A stretch of 64,000 nt of DNA, taken from Mugil cephalus (taxonomy: Eukaryota; Chordata; Actinopteri; Mugiliformes; Mugilidae). A program made the position numbers and the translations under genes. The stretch's first letter is position 1. The number at the start of each line of letters is the position of its first letter. The DNA lies in NCBI RefSeq assembly GCF_022458985.1, contig NC_061783.1, forward strand, positions 16,623,913 through 16,687,912. Reading direction: 5' to 3'. The notes beneath the pieces were generated by a model. The model saw only the letters and a program-made list of their open reading frames with translations. It did not search any database and had not been told where the DNA came from. This document shows positions 40,701 through 51,711 of this stretch, one piece after another.

Positions 40701-43700
40701 TGCATCAACAACTCATCTCTATTTCATCTCCAGCGTGTATCATTGTTATTAAGAACTTTCCGAGCAAAAAGAAGTTCTTACTCAGTGGTCCGGCGCTGGC
40801 CTGAAACACAGGAGCCACCTTAGCCGTTGGTTTCACCAGCAAGGACACGACACCTTGACTGGGCAGGTCAAACTGCGTCACAGAACCGCCCTGACAGTAC
40901 AGAGTCGGAGCCTTGCTGCTGGTTTTGGATGTGGCCACCGAATACTGGAAACCTTTAGAGCACAGCTGAGACGTCTCCATCAGTCCCTCCCCGAGGATGT
41001 TCAGGCTCACGACGGTCTTCTCAGGGGCCCGCACCTCCCAGGTGAAGGTTCTGCTGAACTCTGTCAGGATGGACGGAGTTTCCACCGTTGCAGGACTGCA
41101 GGCATCTTTAGTGCACTCTGGATTACAAGACAGAAAAGATGCACAGATGATTTTAAAACTCTGCACATACCCTCACCAGCCAATTTATTGGGTACACCTT
41201 GCTAGTAAAGTGGCAGAACAGCCTTAATTCTTCGTGGCATACTTTCAACAACTAAGATGTTGGAAACATTCCTCAGAGATTTTGGTCCATATTGACATGA
41301 TAGCATCACGCAGTTGCCACATCCCAAAGGTGCTCCATTAGATTGAGATCTGGTGGATCCACCACTGTACTGCTTTCATGTTGTTTATGCAAAATTATGA
41401 CCATGCCATCCGAATGTGGCAGCTGAAATCGAGACTCATCAGACCAGGCAACGTTTTTCCAGTCTTCTATTGTCCAATTTTGGTGAGCCTGTGTGGTTAT
41501 TTGTGTTACTGTTGTCTTTCTATCATCTCCAACCAGTCTGCCCATTCTCCTCTGACCTCTCACATCAACAAGGCATTTTCATCCACACAGCTGCCACTCA
41601 CTGGAAACCTCCCCTTTTTTGGACCATTCTCTGTAAACCCCAGATATGGTTGTGCGTGAAAATCCCAGTAGATCAGCAGTTTCTGAACTACTCGGACCAA
41701 CAACCATACCACGTTCAAAGTCACTTAAATCCTCTTTCTGTTCTTCCATATTCTGATGCTCAGTTTAAACTTCAGGAAGTCATCTCGATCACCTCTACAT
41801 GCCCAAATGCACTGAACTGCAGCCATGTGGCTGAAAAGTTATTTGGTGTACCTAATAAAGTGGCATGTGAGTGTATATTAATCATGCCTTGGCAGGAATT
41901 ACAGTTTAATTTTTTTATCTCAAGGCTGTGACAAATATCACAAAGTCATGTCTATTAAAAACTTCAGAAGAGGGTGGAAAGAAGAATCCTAATATATTAC
42001 TCAAGATCAGTCTTGAATTAGGTGGTTAACAAGTCGTGAATGCAGCATCTAATTCACTCACTCGGAGATTTGTTTACGGCGAGTGCAACGTCCACTCTCT
42101 TTTAGTTCTGCATTTATTAGTTTGCATATCCAGCTGGTCAGTTGCTAAATGATCCGCTGCGTTCACCCATTAGTCTCTTAACTGTGTTTTTCTGCTGTTT
42201 GCTACTGAATTAGCTTGTGTACATTTTCCTTTCAGACTCTGACTGCTGCAGCGAAAACAATATGAGTCAGGTTGAAAATTGATGAGCTATAAAAAGTCCA
42301 TTAAGCAGAGGGGATAATTATGTGTGGCTCCATGACTGGCATGGCATTTGTGAGGATGTGGCACATCAGACTACAGCATATGATCAGAGCTGTGGCAAAC
42401 CTACTTAGCTATGAGTCAGAAGAATAAATAAAGTTATTACAGCACAAGTTCAGGGACAAGATCACACCTTGCCATGCCGTCTAGTTTCCCACGCTTACCC
42501 ATGAAGGTGTATTTTATTACAGGAACTCACTCTCTCTTTGCGTCATCTTCCATCTCTGCACTTAACCCCAACACATCTCGTGCCTCCATCCGTTTCCTTT
42601 AGGTCCCGTCTCCCGATAAACCTCCTTGCACTAATCAAGCTGTGGTTTATGTGCGTGAGCACTCACTTTAAGGAGCTCACTAATTGATTTTTCTCAAAAC
42701 AAATGAGAGCTGGGAGCAAATACTCAGCATCTGTAAACTCACCAATGACGCGTGAAACCGTCACGGTGAAAGACTTTTCGAGGGGCTCAGAGCAGTTGAA
42801 CAGCAGCTTGACCTCCACTTCAGGCACCAGAGAGAGAGAGGGCTGGCAGGACTTGTCGGTGTCATTCACCCCGCTGACCGTGCACACGGCGCACCGATCC
42901 GGGGACCCCACCGTGGACACCGTCACCGTCGAGCCTTTGTCTGGTCGGACCACCACCTGCAGGCATTCTGAGGGAAACAGACCGAAGAGTGTGAATATGC
43001 TGTAAACTAATCTCCGCATGATTATTTTTTTTAATTCGGTTTACAGCTATGAGGATGGTGATGGTGTCATCAGAAGCATTTATTGGGTTAACTGAAAATA
43101 CTGCACGCTCACGCTCGGCAGAAGTTGAATAAAACTGATACATGCACACCTAGGAACCTACAAGAGAAACAAACTCAGCCGATCAGGCAGAGTGTTGTGG
43201 ACACTTGACACACCTGTTCCCGTGCGCCGACCAAAATTAATCTCATTATTCTGAGTCATCGAGTGAGCGAAGAGGAACTGAACTCGATGTGAATAATTTC
43301 TCACTTGCCTGGGGATTATGCAACTTCTCCAGCTGAGAGACCAATGCCTTTTTACAACCACTGATCTAAATGGTTTCAGGTCTTCCTCTGTGACGTTGCT
43401 GTTGGCTTCACGCGTTTGTTCCTGCTTTAATTCACATCTATTGCGAGGAAGAGTAATACCAAGCTATAATCTTATTATTTAAATGTATATACATTAAATT
43501 TGCTATGTTATCTGTCCACAGTCGATTCCCATTTTATTACAAACACCCTGGTACCACTGAGGAAGGTGTCCCACTAAGATGTTGAACATAATATATAAAC
43601 TGTATTTCTGCACAGATTTCAATTTTTATTGCTACTGCTTTTATACTATACCACATATGTTCTTTCTACTATCTTAATTCGACAGAAGGTTTTTAATATC

Positions 43701-45693
43701 ACCTCCCTGTGCTGCTGCTGCTGCTGCTGCATCAATTTGCATTTCCCCCTCACAGGGGATCAGCGGTTACACAAATTTTCTGTCTTATCTCAGCCAGAAT
43801 CCACCGTTCTCGGTGGGCATCACTGTATCACTGTTACTATGAGATGTTTTGGAAAATTTCACGTTGACAGGAGTGCAGCAACGCACCTCCGACGAATCTG
43901 TCACCCTGCGGAGGAGGCTGCGGAGATTAGTGAAGGACGCCGTTGTGTTTCGTGAAAACAGTTTTAGATGTATACAAGATGATTAGAGTCTCTCCTTAAA
44001 GAGATGCGCACCCAGATAGGCCGTGGCATTCAAATAAGGACAGGTTGAAAATAAGGGACCAAAAGTGTGCTCAGAAAACGTTCCCACGCCTGCAGCCAGG
44101 ATTCTTGCTGATAGCAGCTCAAGAATCTTAGCAGAAATAAAGACGATTACTGGATGATCAAACAGCCACAACGAGAGGATGCGACCTTCTAATGATAGAG
44201 TCCGTCCATCTTAAGCTTTTCCTGGGATGCTTTTCTGTTCTCTACAAAAAAAAAATGTTTACTTAAGCCTGAGCTAGTCTCCTCTCAACAAGGCATTACA
44301 CTCTGAGTAAACTCCAGAGACGTAAAACTCACAGGAGATTAGCAATTTCACAAACACTCGAAACCAGCTCATCTGGACTCAGAGTCGCATTTTTACGCTT
44401 ATGAACATCAACTGAAGCACCAGACCCGTACTTCCATGTAGCCACTTGACTGGTCAGTTCGATAGATGAGCAGAAAATGAGCAAATGGAAGTATAGCGGA
44501 GAAACATCCACCTGCCCACACATTACACTGTATACACACACACACACACACCTGCATGCAAACGGATGCCAACAACAGACACTGTATACCTCCATAAACA
44601 AATGTTTACTGCCCTGCTAACCTACATTTGTGGACCTTTATTTCTTTCTTGAAAGTGACGTCAATGTCACTGCAGAAACGGTTCAATCAGTCCGAGGAAT
44701 GAACAACCTCTGGATATTTTCTGGTGCTCAAAATAAAGCTGGCCCTCAACACGTAGTTTTGCATTTAAATCACAAAATAAAACCATAAAATATAATATTT
44801 GTGTTCTTTTCTTGCAATAAATCTGACATAAAGCAATGATCATGATGCCTGCTGTCAAAACATTACAAGAGACAGGCTCAGAAAGGAGGAATTCTCAACC
44901 TGAGCTTGCAAGAACTTGACACAGAGCAGCAGATAAAATGCAGGCTAGAGGGCTTCTTGTCAACTGGGGTGTGGAGGATGTCACAAGGCTCAAAGATTAG
45001 TCAATGCACAAGACGTTTTTAGATGTTATTTTTTTACAACCACTACCAAAGAAAAGGTGGTTTAAATCTACAGCTTCTTTTTCTGCTGGTTTTCTCCCCC
45101 AACACGGTTGAGATAAAATAAGGGGAAATGGGCGATATATGTGCAACACAAAGAATGATAAGATTCATAGCTCGGCGGCAGATTGCTGGTCAATCATTAA
45201 TGAAGTTGCGGATGATGAATTCAAGCCTCCGGGAAGCTCCATAAATGCCTCATAAACCTTTTGAAAATGGAGGTCTAGAAGTCAGGCCTGAGACTTACTC
45301 CACTCTGGGTGAAAATGCACTCCAGCCTGCATCTGTGGCTCAGTCAATCATGCGTAATGTTGCATTCATGTTCTCAATTATCTTCTAATTTATTGACGCG
45401 CAGCCCCGAGAACAGCTCGTTTTACCCAGAGTGCATCTTTGAATTAGCTTTCGACTGAGCTCAACGTGCACTTAAACGGAACTACTGAGAAGGAAATAAA
45501 GCCGTCAATGTGAGAACGCGCTGTGACGTTTTAGGACATTGCTTTTTATGTATAGATAAATATATAGCCCACGTGAAAACAACAAAGAAAGCAGGTAAAA
45601 ACAAACAGCAAGTGTACGTATGTAGGTTGTTTTCTCACCTGATGAGTCCAGGAAAGCACAAAACAGAAGTCCGAGGAGCGCGCAGAGCAGCAT
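31311..45693 (-). CDS. cdcp1: CUB domain-containing protein 1, with expanded ectodomain
   Basis: Thirteen exons on the minus strand: 45693-45639, 42967-42743, 41117-40782, 40568-40353, 40012-39662, 38412-38197, 38106-37750, 36757-36398, 36266-36072, 34638-34282, 32618-32271, 32172-32091 and 31809-31311. They total 3597 nt, 1198 residues; human CDCP1 is 836. Exon 1 is a signal peptide (LLCALLGLLFCAFL). The ectodomain is built of short Cys modules (about 72 residues, ending near F.C..P...F.V) and long modules (about 117 residues, with FTW near the start). The order is S-L, S-L, S-L-CUB, S-L-CUB. Exon 12 is the membrane helix (IALGIAGALLFLLIVLAVV), followed by a KKKKK stop-transfer. The tail keeps SHVYDSIDET (human Tyr734 site), DSYQTF and ELYTF, known Src/PKC-delta docking tyrosines. 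The human Tyr743 position is Cys (MVCGHLL). Exon 5 has an unusual donor, GTCTGT. Confidence 0.93.
33172..33430. repeat. Duplicated CTAGC-rich segment in a cdcp1 intron
   Basis: Two similar 60-bp blocks at about 33172-33233 and 33371-33430 share AACAAGAAGA/GACAAGAAGA, ACCAGCTAA and TAGCCAACAGCAGT. A local duplication of dispersed repeat material. Confidence 0.5.
35483..35511. repeat. A29 homopolymer run in a cdcp1 intron
   Basis: Twenty-nine consecutive A bases, possibly the tail of an old retroposed copy; no source gene was recognised upstream. Confidence 0.8.
37105..37442. repeat. G/T-rich TTG-based minisatellite in cdcp1 intron 7
   Basis: About 340 bp made almost only of TTG, TGC and TTA triplets on the + strand. 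It includes two copies of an approximately 60-bp unit containing GTGCTGTTGGTTTGGTTC. In the cdcp1 transcript it reads as an AAC/CAA-rich tract. The long reading frames in it are repeat artefacts. Confidence 0.85.
37675..37744. repeat. (ATA)n microsatellite touching the cdcp1 exon 7 splice donor
   Basis: About 23 ATA units. On the transcript strand the donor GTAAGT (37749-37744) runs straight into (TTA)n, so the repeat begins at intron position +6. Confidence 0.9.
38880..39345 (+). mobile_element. Decayed retroelement fragment with GIY-YIG endonuclease traces
   Basis: Read across frameshifts on the + strand, the translation gives GVTEPTQRAFKKQ, CNVIYEIPEK, LTRTQKEKN and NNHIKNWTGARV. This order resembles the C-terminal GIY-YIG region of Penelope-like fish elements (a conserved NVIYEI block, then the H-x-I-xW-x-GA block). 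Frame breaks and stops show it is dead. It lies in the cdcp1 intron between exons 6 and 5, antisense to the gene. Confidence 0.5.
41170..41873 (-). mobile_element. Decayed Tc1-like element in a cdcp1 intron
   Basis: TA at 41168-41169 and 41874-41875. Ends are related to the 14558-15185 element (GGTGTACCTAATAAAGTGGC at the right). The minus-strand interior keeps NWTIEDWKNVAWSDESRF, the region of the first catalytic Asp, and a damaged PPDLNLMEHLW where the Glu block should be. It is broken by indels and inactive. Confidence 0.85.
43711..43730. repeat. Short (GCT)n run
   Basis: About six to seven GCT units in cdcp1 intron 1. Confidence 0.8.
44534..44551. repeat. (AC)n microsatellite in cdcp1 intron 1
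   Basis: About nine AC units in the large first intron (42968-45638). No other gene was recognised in that intron. Confidence 0.85.
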
Positions 45694-45990
45694 GTTCACT
45701 GAAGAAAAAAAAAACAGTCCCCGTTCCCTGTTTTTAATGGAAAAAGCAAAAAAATTAAACTTGGTTTTCTGTCAAAACCTCGGCTGCATTTTACAATCGC
45801 CTCACAACAATAGCAAGGGCGCTTGACAGACACTTCCTGCTCTACTTTACTTGCGCGCAGCGGAGGGCGTGGACCGCAGGTGTGACGGTTACCTGTCCAA
45901 ACTTGACGGGAGGAACCGGACCCTGCCGGTGTGCCTTTGAGTCGAAATGACGCGGAGTTGCTGCCGCTGCCGCCGCCGCCGCTGCGTAAA

Positions 45991-46016
45991 GTACAGTACA
46001 ATACAGTACAGTACAG
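45991..46016. repeat. GTACA pentamer array in the cdcp1 5' region
   Basis: Five near-perfect pentamers of GTACA type lie directly next to a GCC-rich run (45960-45985), inside what would be the cdcp1 5' leader. Confidence 0.7.
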
Positions 46017-46075
46017 TTGATGAAACGCGAGTCCTTGTGAGACTCCCCTTGCTGCGTGTGGCACAATGGGTGCCC

Positions 46076-46083
46076 TATTTATA
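46076..46083 (-). promoter_or_regulatory. TATA box of the cdcp1 promoter
   Basis: TATAAATA on the minus strand, 383 bp upstream of the cdcp1 ATG. A start about 30 bp downstream (near 46050) would give a leader of about 360 nt containing the GCC and GTACA repeats. Confidence 0.5.
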
Positions 46084-46089
46084 AGCAGT

Positions 46090-48783
46090 CAAACATGCCG
46101 AGGATTGTTGGCACCGCGCTGAGGATCCCCAAAACGGAGCAGATGAAGGGTGTGGAAAGAGATCTCAGAAGAAGAAGAAGAAGAAGAGATTTTAATGCTT
46201 TAAACTCACAGCTTGAAAAAATACAAATAAATATAAGAATCTGTCTTTTAGCATAATACAAAATTGGTCATTTCATACCAATAATGTTAAATTGAATCTG
46301 AACTACAGACACTTTGAGGAACATTAATGAGAGATGAAAACATGTGTTTATGTTTAAAAAAATGTGACCGTTCCAGGTCAGTTGTGTATCTCTCTCTTTC
46401 TAAACTATGTGCATCTGTCACGACTTTGCAGTGGTTCTCTCCTGCCTCCACATGTCTCATTGCACAAACATTCCTCCACAGAAACATACCTGAGGGCTGC
46501 AACACTCACAAACTCAAACTCAGTGGCGAAACACTGCTTCGAAGCTTTAAATGAATATTTGACTCCTATTCACATCCAAAGGGCCTAAAGTTCACGTCAA
46601 ATCCAAAGGCTTAAGACTTTTTCACCCTACATGCAACTTTCTTATCCCTCTGCTTTTGTAAGTGCCAGTGTCAGTCCCCCGCATGATTAACACGTACACA
46701 CCTTTACGACCAAACACACAAGTGACTTTTTTTTTGGTTGAACCAGTCTGACAGCATGCGGAGTGGGCGGTGAGTTGAAATCAGACAGCACCATTCAGTG
46801 TGCCTTATTAACAAGGGACCTCAGTGGAGAATCAACAGCTGTCAGGGCCCCCACCACCACCACCACCGCCCCACCCCACAATGTAACTGTAGCTCCAGTG
46901 GAGACAAACATGTGCTGCAGGGGGTTTCTTTTATGAACAGGGTAGAGTTAATAGAGACACTTTAAACTCTAAACACTTCATGGAGTCAAACTGTGGACGT
47001 CTAAAGACTTAATAGGACTTTGAAAATGTTTTTTTCTTCTTCCCTGCTTTGGAGACATAAAAGTCAAGCCACGATAGAAGACAAGGAACCAGACATTAAA
47101 ATGTAAATGTCTTTTAAACGGTTTATCACTGTTATCTGGTAGCTTGATGAACTTTATTACACTGTCGCATGGCAGCAACTCAAGAGAGACGTCCAGGAGC
47201 AAAGGTCTTATGGCTCCCGCCCAATATTTCAAACACGAACAAAGAGTAAACAAATACATGCTCTCATTTAATAACCTCATAATTCAAACTGACTGGTCCA
47301 AAGGCAGATGTTGTTGTTCCTTTAACCCTGAGCTGGTTGTGAAATCTGTGGATGCTGAGGTACAATAAATAAAGTGTCACATTCAAATGAATCTGTGTTT
47401 TTCTTATTTTATTCCATTTTTTTGTCTATTTGATTCATTTCAAATGTTCTTTTGCCTTCAGTGGTTGAAACAGGTTCACAAATACAATGTGAAGAATGAT
47501 TAAAAATTAAAATCAATGCTTAATACCGATGTTTTCCTCGCATGTGGTTGATTAGGACGTACTTTTCCACCAGTTTTCTTTTATTGTGTCCTTTGTTTAA
47601 TCTGTAGGAAAACTATAATTGGCTTCTTAAGAACCGATCCTGTGATTTGTAAATAAACGTAGTGAACTAACAAGTTTAAACCATCCTCCTCAAAATGCGA
47701 AGCCTCAAACTGAATTAAGATACGCACGGCTGACGGTAAATGTGCCGAAGTTTATCGACTCTCCGCCACGTTTACACCTCTCCTCTGCCGTTGGGAAACA
47801 TCACACGTTTTGATTATCAAGTAAAAAGATCAGATGATCTAAAAACCTTTAAGAGCGTGCTCAGATTTTTATGGATAATTTTGTTATTTTGAAATAAAGC
47901 CTGTTGACAGAACTAAAATTATATTTAGATTCTAAGAGTTAATTGACACAGACACTAAACTTACACCACACTTACGCAAATATTATATTTCGTTGCTATT
48001 TCAAGGTGCTTTAACTTAGTGTTTTATGCAGTTGTGAGTGAAGTAATTTTATTTTGGTATAATTGTTAAATGTGATTTTACAAAACAACACAATTCTGGA
48101 GAATGTTAAATGATTCACTACTGAAAATACTCAGCTATAAGATGTCTATGTCTTGTACAGTACTGTGTCTATGCAACATTTGTGAAGAAAATACACAATG
48201 AAAGGACAGATACTTGGTAAAGATATTACTAATAGCTGGTCAAAAACAAACAAACAAACAAAGCTATTACTATTACCCACACTCCTACACAGGATCAATA
48301 GACACAGACTGTAGAAGATACAGGAAGCTCAATTCAAAGAAAAATGGATGAAATGGACGATATTCAAGACTGAAATTGAAATTGAAATTCAAGACTATAG
48401 AGATTTAGATCTTAATAAAAACCTAAAGTGTAAAACAAAAGTGATTTTACATAAGAAACATATGATTCCTATAAGTTCATGGTGGGTGCTTCACCATTTA
48501 GATAAGCAGCACTATTTAAAGCATCTAACACTGAGAACTTACAGCTAACGTGCTACTCTTTTCATAAAAAATTGATAATTATAACGCAGGTATCATATAA
48601 TAGAGACTAAACTAAGCACAGTTGTTCTTGTCTGTTGCCCCCCCTCACTCAGCAGCCCCCTCAGAGGAGACGGAGGGGCCAGACAGCAGCGGCTCCCCTT
48701 ACAGCTGTCTGCCCTGCACATATAATTAGACCCCGGCCGGTCGTAGTCTTCACTCCAGACAAGAGGGGAAAGTGTTTCAGGAG
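46090..48783. other. Intergenic stretch cdcp1 - LIM gene
   Basis: No exon recognised. Contains a GAA run (46170-46187), a CAC run (46853-46867) and AT-rich sequence. A TATATAATTAG-type AT box near 48718-48727 and GC-rich flanks lie about 60 bp before the LIM gene start, a possible core promoter. Confidence 0.4.
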
Positions 48784-50585
48784 ATGGAGCCCAGCTACAG
48801 CACCACTCTTTACTTCGGTGAGGACGTAAACTTTAAAGTATCTTTAGTCAGAGATCATCATCATCCGGCCTGCGTCAGTCTCTACGCTGTGTTTCCAGAC
48901 TGAGTCACCTTTCTCACTGTTTTGTCCATGTGTGTGTGTCTCCAGGAAGTTGTACAAGATGCAGCAAAGCGGTGCACGGTGGTGCGGGCAGAGGCTGCCG
49001 GGCGATGGGATGTTTATACCACAACACATGCTTCACCTGCAGCGTCTGCGGTGAGTCGTCTGGATGTGGAAGTGCACACTTGCGCAAAAAACCTCTTTAT
49101 CATTTTCTGTGAGTGGCGTTTTGCAATATTTTGTTCTACTTCTACCTTGACTCATCATGTTGTCATGTTTATTTATTTATTTTTTTAACAATTTTCTGTT
49201 TGTTCTTTATGTTTCTTGTTCTTGTAAAGCTTCATGGATCTAAACATGTCTAAAATATTAACACATTTCCAAAATCCACATTACTCTCCACACGTTTTGA
49301 TTTTTGGTTTACAATTTGTGTTGTGTCAGATAAAAATCTGAGCGGAAAGACGTTTTACATATTGTCTGGACTAATCTACTGTGAGGAAGACTTTTTGGTG
49401 AGTATGCCACGTTTAAATGAGTTATATAAAATATTGTTATTTTAGCTGTTTACCCAAATATGATGAACATCGGCTCGAAGCGCAGACTCTTTGATTTTAA
49501 TGTACAGGTCTTCAACAGGGGGTCCTTTGGTTGATTAGGCATTTTTGTATATAATTTTTTAATTTACAGCACAAATTTAAAGTACGTTAAATACACATTC
49601 ACATGAATATAACATAATTTTAGTAAGGAGATAAGGGGTAATATTGAATATTGAATGCAAAATGATAATAATAATGTACATTTATAAATGGCACAAGACC
49701 CAAGTTTAATATAGAAAAACATATAGTTGTATAGTATTTAAACATGTAGCTCTACTCAAATATATGATATGGAGTTTTTAGCCACTGACAAACAGATAAG
49801 TCACAATTTGTGTCATTGTTTTTTTTTTTTTTTTTTATTGGACTAATTGTAACTTAGAAACATGTAATTCTCATTCAGGTACTTTGTGAATACTTTTGTT
49901 GTTTCCTTCAGTTCTGTGGAGCTCATCCGTCCCCAGAAGTGTGTGACATCTGCGGGCATTTAATCACAGACTTGGTACGTGTTCATTTGTGCATTTGTTG
50001 TTGTGTGTGTGTGTTTTGTGACACAGCGTGTGAGCTCGCTGCGTGTGTTTCTTCAGGTCCTGCAGGCTCGTGGGAAGCCTTACCACCCGTCCTGCTTTCG
50101 CTGTGTCGTCTGCAGACGGAGTCTGGAGGGTCAGCCTTTCGCCGTAGACTCAGACTCCAGGGTTTACTGCGTCAGCGACTTCCACAGGTGAGTGTCTCTC
50201 GCGGGGCCTGGAGAAATCACAGCGAGCCGTGGTCTTTAGTTCTCACCCGTGGGAAAAAGGGGGTGAGTCCCTGCCAAACAGGCTACACGAGTCACACCCA
50301 CACGACTTCATGTTTCAGTTTCTGTCTCCTCTCACTGAGGCGTCTGCACGGTTTCAGGGTCCAGGCCCACCGCTGTGCCGCCTGCAAGATGCCCATTCTG
50401 CCAACTGAAGTGAGCTTCAAATACATAAATACATTTAACAACACCAACTGTCCGAATATCAAACATTTGTAACGTTTTTCCTCCCTTTCTTGCTGTTCCA
50501 GGGGTCTGCAGAAGCTATTCGAGTGGTATCACTGAACAGAAATTACCATGTAGAGTGCTACAACGGGGAGGTCAACCTCACTTAA
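48784..50585 (+). CDS. Small LIM-only protein of the Ajuba/LIMD1/WTIP type, last LIM domain truncated
   Basis: Seven exons: 48784-48817, 48946-49050, 49330-49397, 49912-49974, 50057-50187, 50358-50409 and 50502-50585. They total 537 nt, 178 residues, and all junctions are GT/AG and in frame. The start gives MEPSYSTTLYFG and then goes straight into LIM1 (CTRC, YHNTCFTCSVC, IYCEEDF). LIM2 follows (CDICGHL, ARGKPYHPSCFRC, VYCVSDFHR), then LIM3 (CAACKMPILPTEG, IRVVSLNRNYHVECY). The IRVVS...YHVECY block is characteristic of LIMD1, WTIP and Ajuba. After YHVECY the reading frame ends with NGEVNLT and a stop, so the second zinc finger of LIM3 is missing. The long pre-LIM region of Ajuba-family proteins is absent too. 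LIMD1 lies near CDCP1 in humans, so a degenerate limd1 relative is the best guess. Family members scaffold adhesion, Hippo and P-body complexes. Confidence 0.8.
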
Positions 50586-50632
50586 AGACATATTATCACT
50601 CTGTAACGTTTTTGCACATTTTTTTTTATCTT

Positions 50633-50638
50633 AATAAA
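50633..50638 (+). terminator. Polyadenylation signal of the LIM gene
   Basis: AATAAA 48 bp after the stop, consistent with the truncated LIM3 exon being the true last exon. Confidence 0.7.
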
Positions 50639-50659
50639 GTGATTTAAAAAATCCTAAAT

Positions 50660-51440
50660 GCTTTCTCTCTCATATAAGTCGTGTGATTCAGTCATTTAAT
50701 GAGTTTCACACCCATGACCAATGATGGAAGGCCTTGTTTTTATTAAGAAAATCAAGTGAAGGGCTTGGTCCACATTATGAGATTAATGGTGATTAGCTTA
50801 AGGAAACCATGGTTTTCATTTGACTGTCAAAAATGCCAGAAGACTTCATGCAGTTTTTGGGCAAATTGCGCACAACCTGGACCTTTGCAGGGGTCAAGAA
50901 AAACTGACTGAACTGGGTCTGATGAGCTGGCGTGACCAGGAAAATAGTGTGGAGAAGTACAGAGGACAAGTTGTGAGCATCAGTATGAGTGAATTTGCAA
51001 AACAAATCCATTAAAGAAAGAAACAGTTATCTGTGCATATGAGAAGTTTATTGTGCTGCCTGTATTAAGAGTTAAAAGGCAAAAATTTGTATTTAAAAAA
51101 TGCTTTAATGCAGATGCAAAATTATATGGAGAGATAATTATGTAACTGTATACTTTATACATATATATATATATATTTGCATTTTTGCAATTTGCTCCAC
51201 CTTAACGCTTCTTTTCACCATCCCAACAACCCTGGTTATTATTCCTACTGTGTTTTTGTTACTATAATCTGGTGCATCTCCTGCTCCTTTGATTCCAGTG
51301 TCATATTTTTACTTTCTACTGTGGTGCGTAGGACTTTTAAACAGGTGTTTTATAATACAATCCTATCATATAATCTGTGAAAAACACAAACTCCAGAGAT
51401 CATGCTGTTTCCTACGGGATGACTAAATCCTGACCCACAG
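50660..51440. other. Intergenic stretch at the junction of two conserved gene blocks
   Basis: No exon seen. AT-rich, with a TA microsatellite at 51159-51176. Confidence 0.4.
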
Positions 51441-51444
51441 AAAC

Positions 51445-51610
51445 TTAATAATAATAAAACATTGGTTTTATACTGCGCTTTTACATTTTAAGATGCTCAA
51501 AGTGCAAAGTCTTGTCCAAGGACACAACTGACAGACAAGGGACAGGGCGGAATCGAACCGCCAACCTTTCGGTTATCGGACGACCTCCTCACCTACTGCG
51601 GCTGTCCTCT
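51445..51610 (-). repeat. tRNA-derived SINE-like repeat
   Basis: Minus-strand tRNA-like block. GGAATCGAACC (51551-51561) is the reverse complement of a Pol III B box, with further tRNA-like sequence to about 51608. A CTCAAAGTGC-type body precedes it. Similar tails are common in fish SINEs; the family is not named. Confidence 0.5.
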
Positions 51611-51634
51611 TCCTCCTGCTGGTTGCAGCGCCTC

Positions 51635-51651
51635 CACGTGTCGCCTTCCGG
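51635..51651 (+). promoter_or_regulatory. E-box and ETS-type motifs before nrm
   Basis: CACGTG (51635-51640) followed by CTTCCGG (51645-51651) about 60-75 bp before the nrm ATG, in a TATA-less GC-richer stretch. This is typical of a housekeeping promoter. Confidence 0.35.
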
Positions 51652-51711
51652 TACTACAACCAGCCCCTCTCCCGGAACTGTGTGGTAGTCAATGAAGATA
51701 AGCTGATTGAA

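Noticed and set aside
45691-45699. Upstream start for cdcp1
   Set aside because: The two extra codons begin with GTG; ATG at 45693-45691 is the first real start and gives a normal signal peptide.
51682-51711. Upstream extension of the nrm reading frame
   Set aside because: It begins at GTG; the first in-frame ATG is 51712, which also fits the family N-terminus.
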